Positions 24,501 to 36,469 are shown, numbered from the stretch's first letter. The stretch is DNA of 64,000 nt from Cepaea nemoralis (GCA_014155875.1 JACEFZ010005096.1:1-64000); one strand, 5' to 3'. The notes: a model not told the origin generated them from the letters alone. Numbers and translations are program-made.

Positions 24501-25340
24501 CTCATACATCTCAATTTACACCTCATACATATATCTTGGTGAATATCCCACTTTTTTGCTAGCTTGGAACATTTACAGAGGGACAGCACAAAATCAATCA
24601 CTACCTATTTGGCTAGTAACACAGTGTCCTAGGATAATCATGTAAAATACATTCTCAACAAAATAATCTTGTGCCAGCATGGCTGGCATGACATGACATC
24701 AGTCTCTACCATATTTAACCACCACTAATGACCTATCTTCGTATTTCACATCACCATTGTCTGATTGCTGGCATCTCTATGAATTAAATGTTATATTCCT
24801 AAAACCTCAGGGACGTTACATTGATCTGTAGAACAGCTCACTTTAGTAATACTCATCTACATTATCTATTTATATTTCTTTGTTCCTACAAGCTCACCTA
24901 ACTAGCAATTATTTTCACCCACGCGTTCCACCATGTAAACACTCACGTTGGTAAACTGGCGTGTGCTGCGATTATACAAATATTTATTAAATTAAACATT
25001 TTAAACTTAATCAGTTAAAACTTACAGTTTTGTCACAACATTAGTTGACACAGATCAACTCAGGGAATTGTTCCCACCTGACAACAACAGAACAGCACTG
25101 AACTGAAGGCCATGCTGCCCGCATCTCTCACCAGCACAAACCCACGTGGCTGGCTGCTACAAGGAAAAATGGCCTCCGGTCTTTGTTTCAAGTCGCGTTT
25201 CCGGCGTGGCCAGGTTTTTAACTCGAGATAGACCAAACCAAAATTCGTTGGTCAGGCGCTATCACAGTAAGACTAAGGGTCCACACACAAAAAAAAAAAA
25301 GGGGGGATGTGGGGGAACCAGCTTGTCCTGGGGTAACCGC
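21564..25340. other. long A+T-rich gene-free block inside the hAT element
   Basis: About 3.8 kb with no coding signal, continuing the sequence interrupted by the LINE at 17720. It contains imperfect CTAAT/CCACCAA-rich repeats (22040-22200) and a 72-bp tandem duplication. It resembles the 32-35.7 kb insert in composition and size and may be another large non-coding element, but I could not find its ends. Confidence 0.5.
23639..23782. repeat. 72-bp tandem duplication
   Basis: Two nearly identical units starting CATAACCATGTTAATGGGC (23639) and CATAACCATGTTCATGGGC (23711). Confidence 0.93.
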
Positions 25341-25343
25341 TAA

Positions 25344-25371
25344 CCCCCCCCCCCCCCCCCCCCCCCCCCCA
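25344..25371. repeat. poly-C tract
   Basis: About 28 C at the likely right-hand edge of the sequence inserted in the hAT element. A matching poly-C of 16 lies near 17650, at the likely left edge. Confidence 0.85.
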
Positions 25372-25463
25372 ATTCACCCAACACAACCGACACACATCCC
25401 TTCTAAAATTCAAGTTTCTTTGGTGAACATTTCAATTTTTGAATATTAAAAATGATGCAAATG

Positions 25464-25464
<1 letters not shown>

Positions 25465-25499
<35 letters not shown>
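25465..25499. repeat. poly-G tract
   Basis: About 35 G in the hAT right end. Confidence 0.9.
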
Positions 25500-25501
<2 letters not shown>

Positions 25502-25767
25502 TAAGAATTTTAGAAAGGCTTAGGTGGGGCATAGCACAAAAAAGGTTGGGAAACACTGCTCTAGAATGATATATTGCCCGCCCAAATTCCCGAGTAGTGG
25601 ATCGGGCACCTAAACTTATCGGATGATGGCGAAAATCTAGATCTCGTATGCACTGTGCCTACGTAAAAACGGAATTCGTGTACTGAGCCGAGCAACTTCT
25701 AGGGTAACCTAAATATATCTGATTATGAATGGACAGTTCCATGCGTCATGAAGATAGTCTTTGAATA

Positions 25768-25858
25768 CAATCAATCATTGGATCAATCAATCTATTAATC
25801 AGTCAGTGGTTCGATCAATGGATCAATCAATCGATCAGTGAGTTCATCAGTCAGTTAT
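25768..25858. repeat. degenerate (ATCA)n tract
   Basis: ATCAATCA-type tetramers with many changes, over about 90 bp. The rest of 25567-26027 shows no gene. Confidence 0.75.
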
Positions 25859-26027
25859 AATTGACAGTGAAATGATGTTCTCACCCTGACGGGGATGTTA
25901 ATGTAACTAAGTCACTTTAAACCTTTCACCTGGGACTGGCTAGCTGGATGTTTCGTTGATGAGGTGGACGTAAGGAAGCTGATTGTCCCTCAGATGGGTT
26001 GGAACTGGGTTGGTTGTATTAGGCGAA

Positions 26028-27055
26028 ATGGCGAGCAAGGCCGCGACATGGAGAACAAGGTCATGACATGGCGAGCAAGGATGCGACATGGCGAACAAGG
26101 TCATGACACGGCGAGCAAGGCCGCGACATGGAGAACAAGGTCATGACACGGCGAGCAAGGCCGCGACATGGAGAACAAGGTCATGACATGGCGAGCAAGG
26201 CCGCGACATGGAGAACAAGGTCATGACATGGCGAGCAAGGCCGCGACATGGAGAATAAGGTCATGACACGGCGAGCAAGGCCGCGACATGGAGAACAAGG
26301 TCATGACACGGCGAGCAAGGCCGCGACATGGAGAACAAGGTCATGACATGGCGAACAAGGCCGCGACATGGAGAACAAGGTCATGACACGGCGAGCAAGG
26401 CCGCGACATAGAGAACAAGGTCATGACATGGCGAGCAAGGCCGCGACATGGAGAACAAGGTCATGACATGGCGAGCAAGGATGCGACATGGAGAACAAGG
26501 TCATGACACGGCGAGCAAGGCCGCGACATGGAGAAACAAGGTCATGACATGGCGAGCAAGGCCGCGACATGGAGAACAAGGTCATGACACGGCGAGCAAG
26601 GCCGCGACATGGAGAACAAGGTCATGACATGGCGAGCAAGGCCGCGACATGGAGAACAAGGTCATGACATGGCGAGCAAGGATGCGACATGGCGAACAAG
26701 GTCATGACACGGCGAGCAAGGCCGCGACATGGAGAACAAGGTCATGACATGGCGAGCAAGGCCGCGACATGGAGAACAAGGTCATGACATGGCGAGCAAG
26801 GCCGCGACATGGAGAACAAGGTCATGACATGGCGAGCAATGCCGCGACATGGAGAACAAGGTCATGACATGGCGAGCAAGGCCGCAACATGGAGAACAAG
26901 GTCATGACATGGCGAGCAAGGCCGCGACATGGAGAACAAGGTCATGACACGGCGAGCAAGGCCGCGACATGGAGAACAAGGTCATGACATGGCGAGCAAG
27001 GCCGCGACATGGAGAACAAGGTCATGACATGGCGAACAAGGTCGCTACATGGCGA
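26028..27055. repeat. 40-bp minisatellite of two 20-bp halves, about 26 copies
   Basis: Each unit is GGCGAGCAAGGCCGCGACAT followed by GGAGAACAAGGTCATGACAT. The halves are related to each other, so the array began as a 20-bp repeat. Variants include GACAC for GACAT and ATGCG for CCGCG. Confidence 0.96.
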
Positions 27056-27074
27056 TTGCTGTCGTGTACACATC

Positions 27075-27080
<6 letters not shown>

Positions 27081-27125
<45 letters not shown>

Positions 27126-27360
27126 CGCATATCCTTTACAGCACATCGCTGTCAACATCAGCATCTTTCAGTTGTTTATTGATTTCTTGGCAAGATTACG
27201 CTCAGTAGTTTGCCATTGCTTTCTGAGCGACCGGCTCACATACCCCGTAAGTTACCGACGCGGAGAGAACCGCTACCGATTCTCGTGCAACGCCACGTTA
27301 CTCACGAGAGTATACGGGATAATGGAGAAAGTCGTGTAACCTCTAGAGCAGGGAAACCGG
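27081..27360 (-). mobile_element. SINE family A, copy 2, with AC-repeat tail
   Basis: Flanked by perfect 12-bp duplications CACATCTTGTGT (27069-27080 and 27361-27372). On the minus strand the head starts near 27360 (ACGACTTTCTCCATTATCCC), the core reads AATGGCAAACTACTGAGCG near 27220, and the 3' tail is an AC dinucleotide run (27081-27124). The target duplication fixes both ends. Confidence 0.86.
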
Positions 27361-27372
27361 CACATCTTGTGT

Positions 27373-27856
27373 AGGTAGCTGTTGTTTTGGGGCGCAAGTA
27401 TTCCTTTAGTCTGACTGGTTTGAGAAATCCTTGTTTGAGAAACGCGGAGATGGCACTTGAACAACGGTAGTATAATATACAACTTGAATAATTGGAACAC
27501 TTGTCTTGAGCCGTGCCCGGGTCGCTGAACCGGCTGTGTGGTATGTATGGTGTCCACTTGAAATTGCCCGCCTTTGTTTTACGAGCTGTGTACATAAGGA
27601 GACATGTTTACGAGGTTGTGTACTCGAGCCGGCGTTTTAGCGGAAATCCAGTCAGGAAATCTCGTTTTTGGCGTAGATACAATTGAAGGACGGGACAGTT
27701 TTTGTGAAGGCAAAAACAGATACAAGAAACGTTTCGGAAAATACTTTCCTTATCTATGAAACTGGGGCAACCTCACCCGGGGCCTTGTGTCGAGCTTCTC
27801 AGAACCTACAGACCGAACACGCATCATTTTAAGCTGGCGCCGAGAGGGTGGTCACT
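27373..27856. other. no gene seen
   Basis: Unique-looking sequence with short frames only. No repeat or motif recognised. Confidence 0.5.
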
Positions 27857-27960
27857 GGAGTTACGTAGTTCGTGCTTTGTGTGAGGCTTCGGCAAGCCGC
27901 CATGTAGGTAGAGACTGGACCATGTGGGATAAAACCCGGTGTAATGAAGTCGATCAACTC
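27857..27960 (+). mobile_element. SINE family B, 5'-truncated copy
   Basis: It shares with the copy at 38963 the stretch TAGTTCGTGCTTTGTG, then GGGATAAAACCCGG and AATGAAGTCGA. The tRNA-like head is missing, as is common for truncated SINEs. Confidence 0.8.
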
Positions 27961-28066
27961 GCCTTGAACGGCGCAGCACTGAACGTCCTGTAAGACCCGT
28001 ATAAAGCAACCAGCAGTGGACAAATGACGTGGTCATTATCTCGCCAGCCGCCTTCACTTCCTAGAC

Positions 28067-28468
28067 CAGTAGTTCTCAACCGGTGGGGAATTCCTGCCCC
28101 CTCCCCACTGGGGAATTTTAAGGTTTCCAGGGGGGGGGGGGGGGGGAATTAAGATTATTTCAAGATCGCATTAATACAATAACCGATTACTTGATTTTGT
28201 TTTTCCCTTCATACTTTATGGTTCTGTACGTCTCACTCGTCTGAAATTCATTTTATAACGTAAGTAGGCCCGCAAATCACGTTTTATGTAGACGTCTAGA
28301 CTTGTTTTAGTATGTGCTATTAAATTTAGCTTCCATTATTACGTATACTGTGTAGGAGCGGGGGGGGGGGGGGGGGGGTTAGGGTGGAAAAACGAAAGAA
28401 AGGGATGACGTTCTGAAAATATGGTGAAGGGGGGCACGGGCAAAAATAAAAAAGGTTGAGAACCACTG
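28067..28468. mobile_element. hAT MITE, 402 bp
   Basis: Ends CAGTAGTTCTCAACC and GGTTGAGAACCACTG form inverted repeats with one mismatch. Flanks TCCTAGAC (28059-28066) and TTCTAGAC (28469-28476) are the 8-bp duplication with one change. There is no coding content. It contains two poly-G tracts (about 28131-28146 and 28361-28378). It would need a hAT transposase from elsewhere. Confidence 0.88.
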
Positions 28469-28476
28469 TTCTAGAC

Positions 28477-28974
28477 TATATCCGGGCACCCAGGTTAGGC
28501 CGGGTGGACCCGAGGGTCTAGAGACATTTGTGGGAGACCCCGGCCTTGGTGGGGACAAAACATCATCTCGTCCCACCAGCTATACACGTGATGAGTGCTG
28601 ACCTGTAACTCTTAAAGCTATCGCTGTTCATCGTGTAGTAACTGTCTGCCAACCACAAGTCCACTACCAGATACTCTCGGAGCACCGTGTCCCGCTGTCT
28701 GTCTGTCTGCCATCTTCCCACCAACGTGCGCCTCCTCGCTCAGACTGACAACTGACAAGTCAACCAATGAGTAGAAGAGCTTCACCTGTCGCAACTCCCC
28801 ACCCCACCCGCGCCGCACATTGTCAACTTCGTACACTCGCAGGCTAGCAACAACATGCAGACATTCTCACCCCCTCTGTCATATTTTCTTGACCTCCGCT
28901 GTGACCCCGGAAGTAGCTCGCTTCGCATCAAGATGAATTCTTGTCACATCGTGCATGCAGCTTGCTGTAATGAA

Positions 28975-28978
<4 letters not shown>
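28477..28978. other. no gene seen
   Basis: GC-balanced, non-repetitive sequence before a CT microsatellite. Nothing recognised. Confidence 0.5.

Positions 28979-29064
<86 letters not shown>
28979..29064. repeat. (CT)n microsatellite
   Basis: An uninterrupted CT tract of about 86 bp. Confidence 0.96.
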
Positions 29065-29067
<3 letters not shown>

Positions 29068-29069
29068 CC

Positions 29070-29219
29070 GTTTAGATCTGACCAATGTCTCCAGGCTGTT
29101 TGTTGACTTCATCCTTGAGTGTAGGACGTACGCCCCATGTAGATCTGACCAATGTCTCCAGGCTGTTTGTTGACTTCATCCTTGAGTATGGGACATACCC
29201 CCCCCCCCCCCCCCCCCCC
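29070..29219. repeat. two copies of a ~68-bp repeat plus poly-C
   Basis: Units share TAGATCTGACCAATGTCTCC, AGGCTGTTTGTTGACTTCAT and CCTTGAGT. The second ends in ATACC and an 18-base C run. Two more copies lie at 30411-30546 on the other side of RNase H copy 3. Confidence 0.9.
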
Positions 29220-29330
29220 GTATGATTTTGAGGACTTAGTACCATGGCAAAGACAGAATACAAGTCTGCAGAGCTCGCGCCTACCTCAGAGTTAACGCAA
29301 ACACACAACATCCACTGCATAGTGAAATTA

Positions 29331-29800
29331 TGAAGGTGAAGGACAGTAGGTTAAAAAGAGGACGGTCGTGGATGGGTCGATCCGAGGACATTCTTCAACA
29401 GGTGTGTTCACTTGAGGACTTAGTACCTGGCGAGGAGTGGGTACAAGTGCCAACAGATTTCTACACATCCTTTTGAGTTTGCATCCAGCTAGACAGAAAA
29501 TGCAGACAAGAAAACCCGGCAGCTGTGGAGGCGGAAGTACAAGCATTGCATTTCGAGAATTCGTTAGACGGTGATGCTGTCATTTACACAGATGGATCGG
29601 TTGTCCGACATGTGAGAAGCTCATGGGCCTTTACGGCTCAGGTCGAAGGGAGAATTGTGAAGGAGGACACTGGTGCTTTTGCTGAGACCACAAGTAGCCT
29701 GACTATGGAAGTCATGGCAGTAAGTAAACCAATACATGGCTCGAGACACAGACATTCCTAGGGCTTTCCCTTTGCGACTCATGAACATGCTCCAAGAATG
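29331..29800 (+). pseudogene. RNase H retroposon, copy 3 (N-terminal part)
   Basis: This is the best-preserved N-terminal half of the family. GEEWVQVPTDFYTS (about 29430-29475) precedes EVQALHFENS, then DAVIYTDGSV (29571-29600) with the first catalytic Asp intact, a variable WAF...GRIVKEDTG part, and TTSSLTMEVMAV with the catalytic Glu (about 29689-29720). It then runs into the G tract at 29804. No RT precedes it. Confidence 0.83.
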
Positions 29801-29803
29801 AGA

Positions 29804-30405
<602 letters not shown>

Positions 30406-30410
30406 CTAAC

Positions 30411-30546
30411 ATACCCCCTGTGTAGATCTGACCAATGTCTCCAGGCTGTTTGTTGACTTCATGAAACTGTGCTGACTGTCGGTGTGTAGATCTGACCAAT
30501 TTCTCCAGGCTGTTGACTTCATCCTTGACTGTGGGACATACCCCCG
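30411..30546. repeat. two more copies of the ~68-bp repeat
   Basis: Copies at about 30419 and 30483 match those at 29070-29219. One lacks the CCTTGAG end and one lacks TTTG. Together they bracket RNase H copy 3. Confidence 0.88.
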
Positions 30547-31039
30547 CAACCTTCCACTTTCTGCTCTTACAGTGACTACATACATGAATGGGGTCACGTG
30601 TATTATACCACTTGACCCACTTGTTGCTGGTTGACAATGTCTTATCTCCTGGGGGAAGCCAGTCCCACTTTTACCGTTCTGTGTGTAGGAGTTCCCGTGC
30701 CCCGGCACTCAGATCCACTCGCTGGGCCGGTACCGTTACAATTTAATCTACTCGTAAGTAAACATCACCTTATGTTTGCTTGTGCAGCTCTTGGGGTGGG
30801 TAGCCGTGTGCCAGTCGTTGAACATTGGCGCCAAGAGTTGAGTTCTCAATCATATCATGTTGCTTACGTCTGCAGTTCTTCGTGCACTCGTGTCTCTATG
30901 AACATTGGCGCTCAAAGTTGACTTCTCGGTTACAGAAACCCAACTGGCCTTGAACGATTTATGAGGCGAGCGGAAGAACCCCGTATATGCACACGGGAGG
31001 GGGGAGGGGGATAGTGCTGGGTGGACTGAGGCAGCTCCA
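30547..31039. other. no gene; one imperfect direct repeat
   Basis: TGAACATTGGCGCC near 30819 and TGAACATTGGCGCT near 30899, each followed by AAGAGTTGA- or AAAGTTGA-type sequence, form an ~80-bp spaced duplication. Nothing coding seen. Confidence 0.5.
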
Positions 31040-32016
31040 TGGAGGGAAATCACCAACAGAGATGATCCTAAACACACCAGACTGTGATAAGTGGAGAGGA
31101 ATATCACCAACAGAGGTGATCCTAAACACACCAGACTGTGATAAGTGGAGAGGAATATCACCAACAGAGGTGATCCTAAACACACCAGACTGTGATAAGT
31201 GGAGAGGAATATCACCAACAGAGGTGATCCTAAACACACAAGACTGTGATAAGTGGAGAGGAATATCACCAACAGAGGTGATCCTAAACACACCAGACTG
31301 TGATAAGTGGAGAGGAATATCACCAACAGAGGTGATCTTAAACACACCAGACTGTGATAAGTGGAGAGGAATATCACCAACAGAGGTGATCCTAAACACA
31401 CAAGACTGTGATAAGTGGAGAGGAATATCACCAACAGAGGTGATCCTAAACACACAAGACTGTGATCAGTGGAGAGGGATATCGCCAACAGAGGTGATCC
31501 TAAACAGACCAGACTGTGATCCTAAACAGACCAGACTGTGATCCTAAACACACCCAACTGTGATCAGTGGAGAGGGATATCACTAAAAGAAATGATCCTA
31601 AACACACCAGACTGTGATCCTAAACACACAAGACTGTGATCAGTGGAGAGGGATATCGCCAACAGAAGTGATCCTAAACAGACCAGACTGTGATCCTAAA
31701 CACACCCAACTGTGATCAGTGTAGAGGGATATCACTAAAAGAGATGATCCTAAACACACCAGACTGTGATCAGTGGAGAAGGATATCACCAACAGAGTTG
31801 ATCCTAAACACACAAGACTGTGATCAGTTGAGAGGATATCACCAACAGAGGTGATCCTAAACACACCAGACTGTGATCAGTTGAGAGGATATCACCAACA
31901 GAGGTGATCCTAAACACACCAGACTGTGATCAGTTGAGAGGATATCACCAACAGAGTTGATCCTAAACACAAGAATATGATCCTACACACACCAGACTGT
32001 CAGCAGTGGTCGGATA
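31040..32016. repeat. 54-bp minisatellite, interrupted
   Basis: Unit ATATCACCAACAGAGGTGAT, CCTAAACACACCAGACTGTG, ATAAGTGGAGAGGA. Regular up to about 31500, then shorter and mixed units. The array continues for part of a unit at 35710-35742, after the 3.7-kb insert. Confidence 0.95.
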
Positions 32017-33568
32017 ATCACTGTCGGATAAATAGTTGATGGCTCAACCCCAAAGAGATCAAGAATACAGAGGTCCCCTTTCTCAATGTGATCCTGCCCG
32101 TTAAAATTAATTTAGCTGTCACTGGCTCAATGATTTGAGACCATTAAATAGAGTTTTGGAGAACCAAGGAATACCTCAAGGAAAACATGATATTTTTACT
32201 GAGTATCCCAAATGTCATTATGGATGGTTCCTTGCCTCTCCTCTACCAACTAAATAATTAATCTAGGGTAATTGCTTACAACAATTTTACTATGACAAGA
32301 GAACTCTCAAAAGAGAAAATCACCCGTAATTTCCATCATTTAATATACATATTAATGGATTTGTAGCTTATACATATAATAACATACAACAAGCAATACA
32401 GTACAATTACGATATTATGGGCATATAACTCTTAACTAAGTATTTATCTCCTGGCTGTGCCACTGTATCATACAAGGTCCTCAGAGTTGCATCCGTTCTT
32501 AATTATAAATATTGAGCCTCTTCTGCTGGCCTAATTCTAATCTGTGGAAAGAAACTGGGTACACTCCTGGTTGGTTTCCCTATCCAGTTCTTGGATCTCG
32601 ATATCATTCAGTGTAGAATATTCTGGAGAGTTCTTTTATATTTTTTTCCCCCGATTTGAGTTAATCTTTTGGCTCACTGTGTTTCTTCCACCTATACCTA
32701 GGGAAAAGGATATTTAATACCTGTCCTGGAAGGGTGGTGAAAATTGGCAGGAAGTTGCTGTGGAATAGTATTTGGCCTCACTATATCAGCTGCCTCACTC
32801 AGTTAAGTGGCTACTGCATTCAGTCAAGCTGCTACAACTACTTTCACAAAGTGCTGCATTCACAAAGTCAGGCTTGGATAATGACTACTACCTGAAATTT
32901 TAGCATCCATCATAAATCTAAAAATCTCAGCAATATGAACATCAGAACTGAAATGTTTTATATTTTTCTCAAGAACATCACAAAGAAAATACCTAAAAGA
33001 ATTGTGATCCTAGGAAAATAAACAGTGGAAGGTAAAGAGTCTTGGTGCTCTCAAAAAGTTATCCACAACATAATTGGTTGCTCTCAATTCCCTCTTCCAT
33101 TATATGGTGGTCAAGTTTAGACTAGCAGATGTGCAGTTTCATCTTCTTCACCCATGCCTGTCCTCAGGTCAACCGGTTAAGTCACACCTTGATTGATTTG
33201 GAATTGATAACTATGTCTCCTATCCCATTCTGTTCCTAGTTAATTCTCTTATTCATCTTTTTCTATTCAAGAAAAAGGGTCTCATACATTAAGTGCTTTT
33301 AAAAATTAGTTCCCATGTCAATGAGTAGTTGCTGATAAACAATATAAGTACATTATGGTATTATTCTTGTGTAGCCTTCAAGTGCATTCTTCTTCATTAA
33401 ATGCTTCAAGTGAGAAGTTTTCTTCCATTCTCATGGATGAAATATTTATTATCATCATCATCAACATCATGGTTTTTATAATCATTACATCATCATCATG
33501 ATTACATTATTATCATTACCATGATCATGGTTTCCTTATATCATTGAATTACAATCATTATCATTATT

Positions 33569-33712
33569 ATCATGCTTATGACATTAGAAATCATTACATC
33601 ATTCCAACATTATCATCATAATCATTATTACATCATTATTATCATGCTTATGACATTAGAAATCATTACATCATTCCAACATTATCATCATAATCATTAT
33701 TACATCATTATC
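33569..33712. repeat. 72-bp tandem duplication in an ATC-rich stretch
   Basis: Units begin ATCATGCTTATGACATTAG at 33569 and 33641. The wider stretch 33440-33730 is rich in ATC/ATT triplets. Confidence 0.9.
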
Positions 33713-34865
33713 ATTACATTACAGTCATCATATGTGTTAACAGGAGTGACATGAACTGCAAAGTGGGATTTTGCTTAAGTTAAAAACACAGATGCTGGTG
33801 CTATGCATAATGTATGATATAGTTTGTGTCGTGCTTAGCGTACAAAACTAGATGATTATAGCCTGAATGATATTTTATACAAAGTGTTGTTATGCGCCGG
33901 GGTGTACTAAATTATTATTTAGTTTAAGGGTTACGCCGAACCAGTTTCTGGTGATAGTCATGGCATTACACATCAAAGTTGCCGGCTATCCTGAGATTGA
34001 CTTGTTGGCCTATACTTCCTCTCTCTCAGCCTGTAACTTCACTCACTCACTCAAACTCCTCATGCAACAGTCAACATATCCATCTGTGCATGTGGGGTCA
34101 ATTCACTAATCTCAGACATCATTCATATGTGCAATGTAAGATAAGTAGCTAGACTTATGTGATTTCCCAATGATAACTTTAAATGTTAACACCATTGACA
34201 TAACAATGAGATCTCACCCATTCACCAGACACAATCATATCTGTATGGGTGACAATCATGCATATGTAGGTGCTTTATCCCTACTAAATTCACAGGCTCA
34301 ATAACAATGATATTACAATTAAATCTCATCCCATCTCAGAAATTATAATATTTCCTGATTGATAATTAATCATTCATACTGAGGTGGTTTACAAATGATA
34401 TATTCACATCTGTTTACACTAATGAATCACACATGACAGAGATTTATATGATCATTAGACATAATTATGAGATTCTCAAAGGATACTTCCTCATGTGTAG
34501 CAATAATGAAAATACACAGGGGTCCCCATATTCTCTCATGAATTTGTGATCTTCTTAGTCTACATTCAGGCATTATGAATCTTAACCATTCTAACATGCC
34601 GGTTGACTAAGTATTATTGTGTGGCACAAACATTAATTCCATATGTTTACAACATTGAAAATGCATCTGACTCACCGCATGGGTGCTTTACTCAACACAC
34701 ACACAATTATTATCCCTATAGAATCTATTTGGTTCTAATGTGTTCATGAAATAACAGAAAACTATTTGTTTGCCCATGTGCTCTTGCCAAAATTAAATCT
34801 ACTGACTAATTACGCATTACACTAATTTTTCTATCAGTGCTGGCACATGTAAAATAGTTTTAAAT

Positions 34866-35260
34866 CCTAAGTTACTCACCACTCTAAATCATTACTGAAT
34901 GAGTTGACTACTTAAGAAATATGTTTACAACCTATGTATAATGTTTATACATTAACTAAGTTGTTTAGCTGGGAGAAAATAAAACACTGTGGTTTTCTCC
35001 TAATGTACAGTTCATTTTATGACTATGATAACTGAGTATAATATTATTTAGTTTCTACTAGATTAAATTCTTAAGAACTCACCATTCTAAATCATTGTAG
35101 ATTGGGTTGCTTAAGAAATAAAATGTATAGCTTGGACTAATGCTTCATACATTAAATCAGTTGTTTACTTTGGGAGAAAATAAAACTCATTATGGTTATT
35201 CTTAATGGACAGTTTATCTATAAACTATAACAGTTAAATTAACTTCTTAAGAACTCACCA
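34866..35260. repeat. diverged ~200-bp direct repeats
   Basis: TACTCACCACTCTAAATCATT (first 20 of it: TACTCACCACTCTAAATCAT) near 34871, GAACTCACCATTCTAAATCA near 35075 and GAACTCACCACACG near 35250 mark successive units. GGGAGAAAATAAAAC recurs near 34972 and 35174. Confidence 0.8.
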
Positions 35261-35756
35261 CACGTGTTCAACAAGTCGACTTACCAACTCTTCTTCTGGG
35301 AAAAAGGACTCACAACTAATCTAAAATTTAAAATAAATTATATTCACCTCATCCAAACAGGACGACTTCCAACACTTCAGCGACAGGTTTCCGAATCTGG
35401 GTGCGATGTTGTAGGCTGATGTTTCCTATCTTCATTTAAAATACTTATATTTAAATATTATGTTTAGACATATTTCATCATTCCCTCCGCTCAGATCTTC
35501 TCCTCGCCTTGTGCTGGGCTGGTTCACAAACAGACAGTTTCATTCCCGCATGCGGCTTTTATTTTGTTTTAGTTGTTCCGGTGGTGACGTCACAATGGGT
35601 CGATGAAAAAGTCGGATTATCGCCGCAGGGAATGAGGCGGTGTCAAACTTTTACTGTCGCCAGGAATTATTTACCGCACGTTACGCTTGTGAAAATGTAA
35701 TATATCACAATCACAAACAGAGGTGATCCTAAACACACCAGACAGGAAAACGTATC

Positions 35757-35852
35757 CTCATCAGGAAAGGAACAACACACACAGATCTAAAGATAAACAT
35801 GGCATTATATAACCTTTCTTTAGATCTGTGTGTGTTTTCTGTTCCTGATGAA
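35757..35852. repeat. long inverted repeat (hairpin)
   Basis: The left arm CATCAGGAAAGGAACAACAC plus ACACAGATCTAAAG pairs with CTTTAGATCTGTGTGTG and TTTTCTGTTCCTGATG. Arms are about 35 bases with a loop of about 25. It sits just after the resumed minisatellite and before a T run. Confidence 0.85.
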
Positions 35853-36127
35853 GATTTGCATAATCGAAACGTGGTTTTTTTTTTTTTTTTTTTAATTTAA
35901 TTTTGTTCTTTTTAAAATGTTATTATTACTTGTGTGCATTTTACTTATTTTCTTTCTTATTTCCCCCCTGTAATTTCCCCCCTGTCATTGTGGAATTCGT
36001 TGTGAACTATGTAGACTGCCCGTGTTTAGTACGTCTCACACTGTCGCTGGAGCTACACATGTCTAACTGTTTGTATGTCCTATACACAATCGCTCGTCCT
36101 TTGCACATCCAATCACCCTGAGCTCCC
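35853..36127. other. no gene; T run
   Basis: It begins ATCGAAACGTGG followed by about 18 T, then unique-looking sequence. Confidence 0.5.
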
Positions 36128-36195
36128 ATTTGGCTGTTTGTGATGCACTGATCAATTTTACGTTCAGTAGTTTGCCATGACTTTCTGAACGAGTT
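36128..36195 (-). mobile_element. SINE family A, core fragment (copy 3)
   Basis: Contains TTTACGTTCAGTAGTTTGCC, the reverse complement of the family core, and little else of the element. Confidence 0.7.
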
Positions 36196-36469
36196 TAACT
36201 TGGAGTTTAACTAGACGACTGTATTTCCCAAACATAAAAATCACTACCAAGGAACTACTTCAATAAATGGAGTATTATGACTACTGGCTGTTACATCCGG
36301 TCTCATACGTGAAGCGTAATACGATCATTTAATTCCACGCCGTTGTTTTTGTCTTAAGAATAACACAAAAATGGTGATCACGGACGCGGTAAATCGTGGT
36401 CGATCGACCTATCCCATTATTGTCACCATAACCGGATGTTATTTTCGAAATATTTGTTCAGCGCGTTGT

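Larger units (their letters stand above)
17260..25558. mobile_element. hAT-type element, split by later insertions
   Basis: The left end CAGTGTTTCCCAA (17260) and right end TTGGGAAACACTG (25546-25558) are perfect 13-bp inverted repeats of hAT type. They are flanked by 8-bp duplications CTCTTGAA (17252-17259) and CTCTAGAA (25559-25566), one mismatch, fitting the hAT preference nTnTAGAn. The hAT-like flesh seems limited to about 17260-17660 and 25350-25558, with G and C homopolymers. No transposase was seen, so it was probably a MITE of about 600 bp before being opened. Confidence 0.72.
32022..35709. mobile_element. 3.7-kb LTR-like insert without genes
   Basis: The insert starts TGTCGGATAAATAG and ends TGTAATATATCACA, so it has TGT...ACA ends. 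It is flanked by ATCAC on both sides (32017-32021 and 35710-35714), and the surrounding 54-bp repeat is continuous when it is removed. It is A+T-rich with a more GC-balanced last 350 bp. No coding signal was seen. A very large solo LTR, probably on the minus strand, fits best. A large non-autonomous element is the alternative. Confidence 0.7.

Noticed and set aside
31040..31541. A 184-codon repeat protein
   Set aside because: It is the 54-bp minisatellite. Frames on the other strand are equally open and units lose register after about 31500.
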